20,563 bases of DNA, from NCBI GenBank assembly GCA_000997105.1, contig LCEJ01000010.1, forward strand, positions 1 through 20,563, written 5' to 3'. Position numbers and translations under genes: made by a program. This document shows positions 13,454 to 19,997 of this stretch, in pieces. Below the pieces are notes generated by a model, which was given only the letters and a program-made list of their open reading frames with translations, was not told the DNA's origin and did no database searches. Source of the DNA: Candidatus Daviesbacteria bacterium GW2011_GWA2_42_7. GTDB taxonomy: Bacteria; Patescibacteriota; Microgenomatia; Daviesbacterales; UBA10151. How positions within the stretch are numbered: the first letter of the stretch is position 1; every line of letters starts with the position of its first letter.

Positions 13454-13960
13454 ATGAAGACATTTGCTTTTATTGACAGCCAGAATCTAAATTTAGGAGT
13501 ACAAAGCCAGGGATGGAAACTGGATTGGCGTAAGTTTAGGCAATATCTGCGTAATAAATATGGCATTGCAGAAGCGTATCTATTTATTGGCTACAAACCT
13601 GGCAACGAGACCCTTTATACTTCTTTACAGAAAATGGGATATATAGTAATTCTCAAACCGACTATGGAATTACCAGATAAATTAGTTAAGGGTAATGTAG
13701 ATGCGGAATTAGTATTACACACCATGATCCAGTTTGAAAATTATAAAAAAGCTATTATAGTTTCAGGTGATGGAGATTTTTTCTGCCTGGCAGAATATTT
13801 GGCCCAACAGAATAAGCTTCTCCACATATTTGCCCCGAATAAATATTATTCCCGGCTTTTTAAGCCATATTCTTCATTTATAGTGAGGATGGACCAGCTA
13901 AAAGGGAGCTTGGAATTTATCCAAAAAAAGACTGGCATCGGCGGTCGGTCGAAACCTTAG
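13454..13960 (+). CDS. NYN-domain (LabA/DUF88) putative ribonuclease
   Basis: 168 residues of the NYN/PIN-like fold, metal-dependent RNases related to LabA and the Limkain-b1 domain. Conserved acidic blocks are present: FAFIDSQNLN near residues 4-13 (first Asp), GNVDAELVLH near 79-88 (second Asp, Glu), and SGDGDF near 107-112 (Asp pair), followed by a FAP strand. A short basic C-terminal tail follows. The -10 box is 10 bases before the ATG and comes from border repeat A. It lies in a cassette with brnTA and a HAD-like gene, so a defence or stress role is possible, but that is inference. Confidence 0.85.
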   Translation: MKTFAFIDSQNLNLGVQSQGWKLDWRKFRQYLRNKYGIAEAYLFIGYKPGNETLYTSLQKMGYIVILKPTMELPDKLVKGNVDAELVLHTMIQFENYKKAIIVSGDGDFFCLAEYLAQQNKLLHIFAPNKYYSRLFKPYSSFIVRMDQLKGSLEFIQKKTGIGGRSKP

Positions 13961-14037
13961 GCCTATCCAGTCATCGTGATATAAGCATCTTAACATAAAT
14001 TTATCTAGGAATCAAATCAGAAATTTGTAAGAAAAAT

Positions 14038-14481
14038 ATGAAAATAGCTGTTTTTCTTCATGGCACGATAACAATGCACAAAGATGAAAGTTCCTTGCAT
14101 GATTTTGCAAGTTATATCCCTGTTGGCGATTCCGTTGCTAAACTTCAAAAATGGACAGACCAAGGAGCGGGAATTCTTTACCTTTCTTCCAATGAAGAGG
14201 TGTCCGAAATAGAGAAAGACAAGGGAGTTCTAAAACGCTTTAATTTCCCGGAAGGGGAGATTATATATAGGCAAAACGGGGAAAGCTATGCCCAAATGGT
14301 AGAGAAAATTATGCCGGACGTTTTAATTGAAGATGATTGTGAGAGTATTGGGGGAGAAGTGGAAATGTGTTATCCCCAAATAAAACCGAAGCTAAAATCT
14401 AAAATTAAGGAAATTGTAGTGAAAGAATTTGAAGGGTTAGACCATTTACCGGACGACCTCCAAGAACTGGCCAATTACTAG
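14038..14481 (+). CDS. HAD-like protein lacking the catalytic aspartates
   Basis: 147 residues. The fold signs of a haloacid-dehalogenase-like protein are visible: an N-terminal strand KIAVFLHGTIT, a helix VGDSVAKLQKWTDQG, a strand-turn GILYLSSNEE, and near the C-terminus PDVLIEDDCESIGG, the usual place of the metal-binding acidic pair. The D-x-D-G-T motif of active enzymes is F-L-H-G-T here, so the nucleophile and the general acid are both missing; a phosphatase is unlikely. It may bind rather than cleave a ligand. No clear promoter; it follows the NYN gene by 77 bases in the same direction. Confidence 0.55.
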   Translation: MKIAVFLHGTITMHKDESSLHDFASYIPVGDSVAKLQKWTDQGAGILYLSSNEEVSEIEKDKGVLKRFNFPEGEIIYRQNGESYAQMVEKIMPDVLIEDDCESIGGEVEMCYPQIKPKLKSKIKEIVVKEFEGLDHLPDDLQELANY

Positions 14482-14530
14482 ATTAAATTCCCCAAAAGAC
14501 GTGGTTCGATTTTGCTCACCATTATGACTT

Positions 14531-14595
14531 GCCCTGAGCTTGTCGTACTTCGGCTTTGCTCAGTACGACCCTGAGTGTTAGCCGAATGGGTCGAA
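14531..14595. repeat. Dispersed palindromic repeat of the CTGAGCTTGTCG type
   Basis: GCCCTGAGCTTGTCGTACTT, then CGGCTTTGCTCAGTACGACC, then a decayed copy ending GGGTCGAAGAG; GTACTTCGGC and the following GTAC/CAG arms can fold. A related CTGAGCTTGCCG occurs at 5659-5670 within tsaD. Such intergenic repeats are frequent in many uncultivated bacteria. Confidence 0.6.
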
Positions 14596-14616
14596 GAGGT
14601 AAAAGTTGCATTTTAT

Positions 14617-14648
14617 ATATGGTAAAATGTATGCTAATATGGTAATAT
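14617..14648 (+). promoter_or_regulatory. brnTA promoter with direct repeats
   Basis: ATATGGTAAAAT (14617-14628) and ATATGGTAATAT (14637-14648) are 20 bases apart, each carrying an extended -10 (TGG-TAAAAT, TGG-TAATAT). The second is 4 bases before the ATG. The pair may be an operator for BrnA, two promoters, or both. Confidence 0.5.
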
Positions 14649-14652
14649 ATTT

Positions 14653-14937
14653 ATGCATACATCTTTTGAATGGGATCAAGATAAAAATGCTGAGAATTTT
14701 AAAAAGCATAAAGTTAATTTTGAAACAGCCCAGTATGCGTTTATTGATTCAAAACGCGTAGTTGCAGAAGATTTAAGTCACAGCAAAGGCGAAAAACGTT
14801 TCTTCTGTTTTGGAAAAGTGAGAGGAGGTGTTTTAACTGTCCGCTTTACATACCGGCGTAACAGCATTCGCATAATTGGAGCCGGTTACTGGAGGAAAGG
14901 CAAAAATATATATGAAAAACAAAATAAAATATACTAA
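14653..14937 (+). CDS. brnT: BrnT-type ribonuclease toxin
   Basis: 94-residue toxin of a BrnTA pair, a RelE-fold RNase that halts translation. The family blocks are all visible: FEWDQDKNAENFKKHKVNFE at residues 5-24, A-x-x-x-F-I-D, then GEKRFFCFGKVRGGVLTVRF, TYRRNSIRIIGAGYWRKG and E-x-x-x-Y. The conserved RIISAR is RIIGAG here, a mild change. The gene overlaps brnA by 26 bases. A pair of promoter-like direct repeats lies directly before it. Confidence 0.88.
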   Translation: MHTSFEWDQDKNAENFKKHKVNFETAQYAFIDSKRVVAEDLSHSKGEKRFFCFGKVRGGVLTVRFTYRRNSIRIIGAGYWRKGKNIYEKQNKIY

Positions 14938-15142
14938 CGAACCAATTGAAGCACGGGTAATAAGTGATTTTTTACCACGCCCGGAGAACCTAATCTTAAA
15001 TGAGAAAAAAACAAGAGTGACTTTAACACTCACCGAAAACAGTCTGGATTTTTTCAAAACTGTTGCTAAAAAACACAAAGCTTCCTATCAGGGAATGATC
15101 AGAAGGTTAATAGATTATTATGTTGCCAATCAGCAGCCTTAA
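14912..15142 (+). CDS. brnA: BrnA-type antitoxin
   Basis: 76 residues from ATG 14912, in the +1 frame inside the end of brnT; GGAGG at 14891-14895 is too far to be ideal. Residues about 35-72 (RVTLTLTENSLDFFKTVAKK, HKASYQGMIRRLIDYYV) form a ribbon-helix-helix DNA-binding domain; the first part wraps the toxin. It likely represses the brnTA promoter through the direct repeats at 14617-14648. A TTG at 14876 would give a longer form but has no support. Confidence 0.82.
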   Translation: MKNKIKYTNEPIEARVISDFLPRPENLILNEKKTRVTLTLTENSLDFFKTVAKKHKASYQGMIRRLIDYYVANQQP

Positions 15143-15205
15143 ATTCCCAATTTATTCCAGCTTTTTAGCCTTAGAAATACTATAAAATCCGCAGGTGTCT
15201 GCCTA

Positions 15206-15245
15206 TTCCACCCCAAGGGTGGAAGTTTCAAGGGTGGAAGTTTCA
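15206..15245. repeat. Hairpin plus direct repeat at the end of B3/B4 copy 2
   Basis: TTCCACCC, loop CAA, GGGTGGAA (15206-15224) forms an 8-bp stem. GGGTGGAAGTTTCA also occurs twice in a row (15217-15230 and 15232-15245), the second containing the stop codon. Possible terminator on the minus strand, without a clear U-run. Confidence 0.5.
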
Positions 15246-15926
15246 TACAAATTCGTTACAGAGTGGATTGTTTCGGTCTAGTATAAAGTAGGAGCTATTA
15301 TCAAACTGTTCCGTTAGTGTTTTAATGGTGTTGGTCACTTCTTTACTGCTTATTCCCTCTGGAGCATCAACAATAAAAAGGACATTTTTAGTGTGAGGAG
15401 TAACTTTAGAGCTGTCCCGGTAGCTTTCGCTAAAAGAGTAGAAGGGCCCTTGTGAATCAGACATTATAAAGTCTCCTGCTTTTAAAGTTGTTTGTTCTCC
15501 GCCGATTAAAGTCATTTGCTCGCCGCCTTTGGCTAAGTCGGCTGTAGTATTTCCTTTAATTGTGTCCATGTCATAAGCGGAAAAAGATAAGTTGTCTACG
15601 AGCTCTAAAGCCATATAATTATTAACTATGTTATTGATGTTGCCTATACTTTTTCCTTTAAGAACTCTTTTTATTTGCTGGTGGGGAAGAAAAGCTGAAT
15701 CCGGAGAAATCCCTAATCTTTTTGCAAAGTTGATGTAAGCTTGAGAGTGGGGATGGATTTCTAACTGATCCAGGGTATATTTTTTAATAATTTCAGGGTA
15801 GATACTGGTTAGTATCTGGTTTGATTTTTCGTCCGGGCCGAAGATGCTAACATTTTTTATAACCGCAAAGGCGATAATCGTATCTGGATATTTTTCTAGA
15901 AGGTTTTGATCAAGAGTGAAATTCAC
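15243..15926 (-). CDS. B3/B4-domain (PheT-like tRNA-binding) protein, copy 2
   Basis: 227 residues starting with GTG 15926 (copy 1 has ATG at the equal place). It aligns with copy 1 over its whole length without gaps of note, most residues being the same (both have the SQAYINFAK, LGISPD, KRVLKGK, GNINN, AKGGEQMTLIGGE and RDSSKVT blocks); only the last residues differ (NEFV against HKL). Possible roles are as for copy 1. The shared upstream segment, with a VanW-like minus-strand tail followed by the same -10 box 6 bases before the start, shows that gene and flank were copied together. Codon-level differences suggest the copies are not recent. Confidence 0.8.
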   Translation of the reverse strand: MNFTLDQNLLEKYPDTIIAFAVIKNVSIFGPDEKSNQILTSIYPEIIKKYTLDQLEIHPHSQAYINFAKRLGISPDSAFLPHQQIKRVLKGKSIGNINNIVNNYMALELVDNLSFSAYDMDTIKGNTTADLAKGGEQMTLIGGEQTTLKAGDFIMSDSQGPFYSFSESYRDSSKVTPHTKNVLFIVDAPEGISSKEVTNTIKTLTEQFDNSSYFILDRNNPLCNEFV

Positions 15927-15932
15927 CAGGAA

Positions 15933-15941
15933 ATTGTATCA
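15933..15941 (-). promoter_or_regulatory. Extended -10 promoter of B3/B4 copy 2
   Basis: Minus strand TGA-TACAAT, 6 bases before GTG 15926, as in copy 1. Confidence 0.65.
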
Positions 15942-15956
15942 TGCCAGGGTTATTGT

Positions 15957-16013
15957 GTTCCTACCAAATATACTGCCTGCCAGGGTTTGAGGTTGGAGTG
16001 GAAAGTTTCATTA
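15957..16013 (-). repeat. Cassette-border repeat B: VanW C-terminal tail copy
   Basis: Minus strand reads ETFHSNLKPWQAVYLVGTQ-stop, matching the real VanW end ETFRSNYKPWQAVFLIGTKE. The copy begins directly at the vapC stop codon. On the plus strand it shows GTTCCTACC then ACTGCCTGCCAGGGTTTGA. Confidence 0.85.
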
Positions 16014-16427
16014 AGACAGAATCTGCCCAGGGTCTTTGACTGTAATCTCCTTAATTTTAGATAATTCCTGATCAAAACTGACCAAGACAGTATTTTTTGG
16101 CAGTTGAGAAGCAATTAGGCAATCAGGAAATTTAATTTTATATAGCTTTAAGAATTGAAGTGCTAAATCAAGGTTAGTTTTTTCTATGATAGTGATGTTT
16201 CTGACTTTACGGATAATTTCAAATATCTCAACTGTTTTTTCAAAGGATAAGTGATAAAGCTTTTGCAATACAAATTGCAATTCTAACAAAACAATTGTTG
16301 AGGTATAGGCACGAAAATCTCCTTCCTCAACTTGAGTAAGTAGTGCTTTACTCTGATAAAATTGTTCCTGGTTATCTTCAATAAAAAATCTAACCCAAAG
16401 GTTTGTATCAATAAAAATTTTTTTCAC
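16011..16427 (-). CDS. vapC: VapC-type PIN-domain toxin
   Basis: 138-residue PIN-domain ribonuclease, starting with GTG 16427, which overlaps the vapB stop as GTGA. Acidic active-site residues are in place: FIDTNLWVRF (first Asp, residue 6), L-L-E-L-Q near 47-50 (Glu), and KFPDCLIA near residues 105-112 (Asp), followed by VLVSFDQEL with the last Asp. VapC toxins cut tRNA or rRNA. The TAA stop lies at the edge of a VanW tail remnant (repeat B), so the toxin gene was joined to that sequence at its very end. Confidence 0.9.
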   Translation of the reverse strand: MKKIFIDTNLWVRFFIEDNQEQFYQSKALLTQVEEGDFRAYTSTIVLLELQFVLQKLYHLSFEKTVEIFEIIRKVRNITIIEKTNLDLALQFLKLYKIKFPDCLIASQLPKNTVLVSFDQELSKIKEITVKDPGQILS

Positions 16428-16669
16428 GCGTTTGAGTAATCAATATAATCTCTAATTTTATCTATATTAATTTTTCTAGTTTTTTTATTTAATAAATAAT
16501 GATATTTACCGGCATAATCCAAGATGTTCTTTTTGGCAGGGGTAAGAGTAAGCTTTCCTTTTTCAGCTTTAATTTCTATTGTTCCTGGTTTTTTCAGCCC
16601 TAAAGCCTTTCTGGCCGCCTTGGGGATATGAATCTGCCATTTACTTGTTATTGATATTGTTGTTTGCAT
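16424..16669 (-). CDS. vapB: VapB-type AbrB-fold antitoxin
   Basis: 81 residues. The N-terminal half is a swapped-hairpin AbrB/SpoVT domain (TTISITSKWQIHIPKAARKA, LGLKKPGTIEIKAEKGKLTL) that binds DNA; the C-terminal half (NILDYAGKYHYLLNKKTRKI and on) is the toxin-binding tail. It neutralises VapC and should repress the strong promoter upstream, where an 11-bp inverted repeat is centred near the start codon. The order antitoxin-toxin and the GTGA overlap are typical. Cassette bordered by repeats B and C. Confidence 0.88.
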   Translation of the reverse strand: MQTTISITSKWQIHIPKAARKALGLKKPGTIEIKAEKGKLTLTPAKKNILDYAGKYHYLLNKKTRKINIDKIRDYIDYSNA

Positions 16670-16713
16670 GACAATAACAAGTATATGGCAATATTACTAT
16701 TATGTCAATAACA
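16643..16713 (-). promoter_or_regulatory. vapBC promoter and operator repeats
   Basis: Minus-strand TTGACA (16708-16703), 17-base spacer, TATACT (16685-16680), ATG 10 bases later. ACTTGTTATTG (16643-16653) and its exact inverse CAATAACAAGT (16672-16682) flank the start codon, and a further CAATAACA lies at 16706-16713 beside the -35. These are likely VapB/VapBC binding sites. Confidence 0.75.
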
Positions 16714-16751
16714 CTATTCCTTGTTCCTATCAGGAATACTGCTTGCCAGGG
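16714..16751 (-). repeat. Cassette-border repeat C: VanW tail copy
   Basis: Minus strand reads PWQAVFLIGTR; plus strand ATTCCTTGTTCCTATC then ACTGCTTGCCAGGGT, nearly the same as the real vanW end at D (ATTCCTTTGTTCCTAT, ACTGCTTGCCAGGGT). The match stops at CCCTGG. The vapB promoter begins directly beside it. Confidence 0.8.
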
Positions 16752-16784
16752 TAAAAACTATTCTTTAATATCTCTCTGGTGTTG

Positions 16785-16790
16785 TATAGT
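16785..16790 (+). promoter_or_regulatory. -10 box of the 16797 gene
   Basis: TATAGT, 6 bases before ATG 16797. It rules out GTG 16779 as start. Confidence 0.5.
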
Positions 16791-16796
16791 AATGAT

Positions 16797-18140
16797 ATGG
16801 GTGACGGTAGTTCTACTCCAGAAACCGCAGACAGTAGTCCTCCAAAAGCAAAGACTGAAGGCGGTCGTTTACTTAGATTTGTTCCAAACAGGCTAAGAGA
16901 GGTTTTGGGCAGAAGAGAGCCTCATGGAATCACGCCTTTAAACGCGACTGCCAACTCTTACGTTACCCCTGAAATGGAAGATCAAAAGCTGTTGGAGCAA
17001 TATGCCCAGGTTGAACCTGCAGAAAAAGAGCTAGCTTCATTACAAGGAGAGATACAACGATCAACTTTTCTGACGCTGGATAGCTTCCCTCCCGAGTTTA
17101 GAGAAGCGTTAATTGAAGACACAAAGCAATTTAATCTCTTTATGGATAAATTAAGAAGAGGAGAATATATTGATCGTGTTCCCAGGAATCTTCTTAATGT
17201 GCTGGGACCGCATATAAGCTCTCCTACCGGTACCGGTGCTTTACGCGCCCATCCCAAAGAATATTTATTGGCGAGTATTAAAAAAGCAAGAGAGTTACTG
17301 GGGTATTATCCAAAACATCATGACATAGGAGAATGTATTAAAGATTTACGCGCCCAACTAAATGGCGAGAGTTCCTCTGTAAAGGCTGTAGAAGAATTAA
17401 AACAGCCGGAGCGCTACCTTTCCCATGGAGTGGCTCATGAAGGGATACAAAGTATTTTTCAATCCGGATATATTGGGTCAAGACAGAGTCAATTAGACAG
17501 ATATGGCAAAACACATATAGCGACCAGTGGAACTCATGCCCGGGTGGTTGAATATCCAGACTATTTTGATCTTGATTACAAGGATAATAGTGCTATGAAC
17601 CATCGGGTCATTAAAGCTGATTTCCATCAGAGTGCTGAAGGGTATATATTGAATACAAGATCAAAGAGGGAAAGATATGAGTTGTTAGTTTTAGACGGTG
17701 TTTATTATGGTTTAGGGGTGATCAATTTTGTCTTTCCTGAAGCTGAGATTTTACAGGTTTCTTCCTTCTTTGCTTCTGATGGACTACACGTCTTTAATAA
17801 AAATTACGATACTAAAAATAATAGACAAGGATACGAAGTTTCTCTGAGAGATACGTCTCACTTTGTTGTTACTTCAACCGAAAATAAAGATCGGGTGTTA
17901 AAGTTTATTGAACAGGCTGATTGGATAGAAGATAAAGAGGCCTATATCAGAGACAACGTCGTCTTTTTAGACGAAAAGGGTTTAAATAGTCAACAAATAA
18001 ATGAAAGAGTCCGCGAATTATCCAGGGGAAAATTCGCAGATTTAAATTATCCTAATTTTGGAAGTCATGTTGTACCTACAGGAACAGTGTTAGACTCTGA
18101 AGAAGCAGTAAATGGGGCACAACTTTTTAAGTTGGTCTAA
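16797..18140 (+). CDS. Hypothetical protein, 447 aa
   Basis: Not recognised with confidence. Residues 1-35 are Ser/Thr/Pro-rich and probably disordered; 60-190 are helical; then comes YLSHGVAHEGIQSIFQSGYI, which weakly recalls the H-G-x-x-x-x-x-I-x-x-I-x-x-x-G motif at the NAD-binding site of ADP-ribosyltransferase-fold proteins. Strands follow (NHRVIKADFH, YELLVLDGVYYGLGVINFVF), then EAEILQVSSFFASDGLHVFN and a helical end. No signal peptide or membrane segment. An ART-like toxin or effector is a tempting but unproven idea. It fills the cassette between repeats C and D and points at vanW, ending two bases from its stop. Confidence 0.7.
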   Translation: MGDGSSTPETADSSPPKAKTEGGRLLRFVPNRLREVLGRREPHGITPLNATANSYVTPEMEDQKLLEQYAQVEPAEKELASLQGEIQRSTFLTLDSFPPEFREALIEDTKQFNLFMDKLRRGEYIDRVPRNLLNVLGPHISSPTGTGALRAHPKEYLLASIKKARELLGYYPKHHDIGECIKDLRAQLNGESSSVKAVEELKQPERYLSHGVAHEGIQSIFQSGYIGSRQSQLDRYGKTHIATSGTHARVVEYPDYFDLDYKDNSAMNHRVIKADFHQSAEGYILNTRSKRERYELLVLDGVYYGLGVINFVFPEAEILQVSSFFASDGLHVFNKNYDTKNNRQGYEVSLRDTSHFVVTSTENKDRVLKFIEQADWIEDKEAYIRDNVVFLDEKGLNSQQINERVRELSRGKFADLNYPNFGSHVVPTGTVLDSEEAVNGAQLFKLV

Positions 18141-18141
18141 T

Positions 18142-19959
18142 TCATTCCTTTGTTCCTATTAAAAAAACTGCTTGCCAGGGTTTGTAGTTTGACCTGAAGG
18201 TTTCTGAAATTAAGGTTTGCCCGGCACGGGTAACACTTCTTGTAAAACTCACATTGGCTCCCCAGGCAGACCAGTCTACCTGCTTGACCACCCCGCGAGG
18301 CAACTCCGGGTCGTCCTGGCGAAGCTCAGGGGGAGGTGGGGTTTGGTTGGTGACTGCCGGGGTAGAAAGTTTGGCTATCCTGCCATCAGAAGTGCCGTAA
18401 AGGTCAATATATAAAGTAGTGCCGGTAACATAGGCCTGGATTAAAACATGGGCCGCAGTGTCATTTTTAAACTTAAAATCAACCGTGGGGGAAAAAACCG
18501 TGGCATCAAGCCCCGGGGGAAATCCTTGTTCATAATAGCCCACCCGGTAGGCGTGGGCGGTCCGTTCTATTACGGGTAATCCGGAGTTTAAGGCTGCCCG
18601 AAAAAGGGTCGTGGAAACCTGGCAAACTCCCCCGCCGTCATCCAAAACTGTCCTACCGGACTTAATGACATAGGCTTGTTTGTAACCTGAAGCGCTGGAG
18701 ATGTCCCCGACTGTTCCGTTAAAAGAAAATATTTCTCCCGGGGGGAGTAAGGTGCCGTTAATACGCGAGGCGGCCAGCCTGATGTTATAGATCCGGTTTT
18801 CTATGGAGCCTGTAAAGTGGGATATACCCTGACCTATAAGTTCCTGGATACCAAAAGAGTTAACGGATGAGGCGGCGATTTTAGGTTTTGTTACCTTGAC
18901 CGGGAGGGTGATGTCGTGCGAGGATCCTGTTAAAGCTTGGATGATAAGCTCCGCTGTTTTTACAGTATCCAACTTCCTTCCTTCCTCTTCGGGTTGGAAG
19001 TCCCGGACCCTTTTTGTCTCCGGGTCAAATTTAAACTTTGCATCCTGCGTGGGCCGGTCGATTTTTTTGGCGAGGTCTAAAAGATAGGAATCCAGTTTAT
19101 CGGTATCCAACACCAGTTCCTGGTCAGAGATCTTTTGGGAAGCAATAGTAATATCCTCAATTATGGCTGTCCGGCCGTCCAACTGCAGGGAGGCTAAAAC
19201 AGGTTTAGTGCGGTTAAAATCCAAAAGGGTCAATAAAACAGCTTGGTCAATTTTCCAGGAACTTTTTTCAAAGCTTAGGCTGATAGGGGGATCCTTCACG
19301 CTTTCTAAAGCGGTTTTTGCCCTTTGGGCTAAAGCCGTGGAAAATTTTGGCTCGGTAATAGTAATAGGTAGGGTAGTAGGGGGGTCACTTTCCATCACAA
19401 GATAAGATGCAATCTGCTGCAAAAAGGCTTCCCGGTCAAGCTCTTGCCCGGTCTTTGAGGGGATAACAGTGATATCTTCTCCCAGGGTAAGCTGGGCGTT
19501 TACAGCCTCTTTTTTTACCCCTCCTTCTATTTGGGTTACCTGGTTTTTCAGGGGTGTTTCATTACCATAAGACATTTGCAGGGGGAAGTTTAGGTTTGAC
19601 AGTAGGGCTTGGGATTGGTCACGGAAGTTTTCTAAAAAATTGCCTGAACGGCCGAATGAGTAGGCAGCTGTAAGTTTTGCCCTAATATCTGTTTGTGGCT
19701 TACTTTCAGGAAAACTTAAGCTATAACTTTGGTCCTGGTAGGTAACCTGTATCGGGGTGGCGGCCCTTTCCTGAAACTTGGTATCAATTAGCTGGTAAGC
19801 TAAAGCCGGGGTTTTTCCGCCTAAATCAACGCCGGCAATTTGTACTCCAGGGAAAAACCTATCTTGGTAATAGGTTAAAAAAAGCAGGTAAAGAAAAAGG
19901 GCCAGGGTAAAAAAAGCCAGCAGGTAAATTATGGCAGGTTTTAGCAACTCTGTTTTCAT
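18142..19959 (-). CDS. VanW/YoaR-family cell-wall protein
   Basis: 605 residues from ATG 19959. A short basic start (MKTELLK) and one hydrophobic segment at about 8-29 anchor it in the membrane; the rest is outside. Two repeated peptidoglycan-binding_4-like regions cover residues about 60-350 (IPSKTGQELDREAFLQQIAS, FQPEEEGRKLDTVKTAELII). The VanW domain follows (NIRLAASRINGTLLPPGEIF, DDGGGVCQVSTTLFRAALNS, RVGYYEQGFPPGLDATVF), then a G5-like tail with VSFTRSVTRAGQTLISETF. Role in the cell envelope is inferred; molecular function is unknown. ATGs at 19968 and 19962 also exist, but 19968 lies in the -10 box. Its 3' end is the probable insertion target of the cassettes to the left. Confidence 0.92.
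   Translation of the reverse strand: MKTELLKPAIIYLLAFFTLALFLYLLFLTYYQDRFFPGVQIAGVDLGGKTPALAYQLIDTKFQERAATPIQVTYQDQSYSLSFPESKPQTDIRAKLTAAYSFGRSGNFLENFRDQSQALLSNLNFPLQMSYGNETPLKNQVTQIEGGVKKEAVNAQLTLGEDITVIPSKTGQELDREAFLQQIASYLVMESDPPTTLPITITEPKFSTALAQRAKTALESVKDPPISLSFEKSSWKIDQAVLLTLLDFNRTKPVLASLQLDGRTAIIEDITIASQKISDQELVLDTDKLDSYLLDLAKKIDRPTQDAKFKFDPETKRVRDFQPEEEGRKLDTVKTAELIIQALTGSSHDITLPVKVTKPKIAASSVNSFGIQELIGQGISHFTGSIENRIYNIRLAASRINGTLLPPGEIFSFNGTVGDISSASGYKQAYVIKSGRTVLDDGGGVCQVSTTLFRAALNSGLPVIERTAHAYRVGYYEQGFPPGLDATVFSPTVDFKFKNDTAAHVLIQAYVTGTTLYIDLYGTSDGRIAKLSTPAVTNQTPPPPELRQDDPELPRGVVKQVDWSAWGANVSFTRSVTRAGQTLISETFRSNYKPWQAVFLIGTKE
18144..18193 (-). repeat. Repeat D: the real vanW 3' end
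   Basis: Codes for ETFRSNYKPWQAVFLIGTKE at the end of the intact vanW gene. It is the parent-type sequence of which A, B and C are displaced copies. Confidence 0.8.
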
Positions 19960-19966
19960 CATGTTC

Positions 19967-19991
19967 ATTGTAATGGGTTGTTAGGTATAAT
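19967..19991. promoter_or_regulatory. Back-to-back promoters of vanW and the solute-binding gene
   Basis: Minus strand TACAAT (19972-19967) is 7 bases before ATG 19959. Plus strand TATAAT (19986-19991) is 6 bases before GTG 19998. Each promoter must overlap the upstream region of the other, so the two genes probably compete for or share control. Confidence 0.6.
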
Positions 19992-19997
19992 TGAAGT

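Noticed and set aside
10915..18193. A classical integron with attC sites
   Set aside because: No integron integrase is seen, the borders lack the paired inverted R and L boxes of attC, genes lie in both orientations, and the repeats encode a VanW tail.
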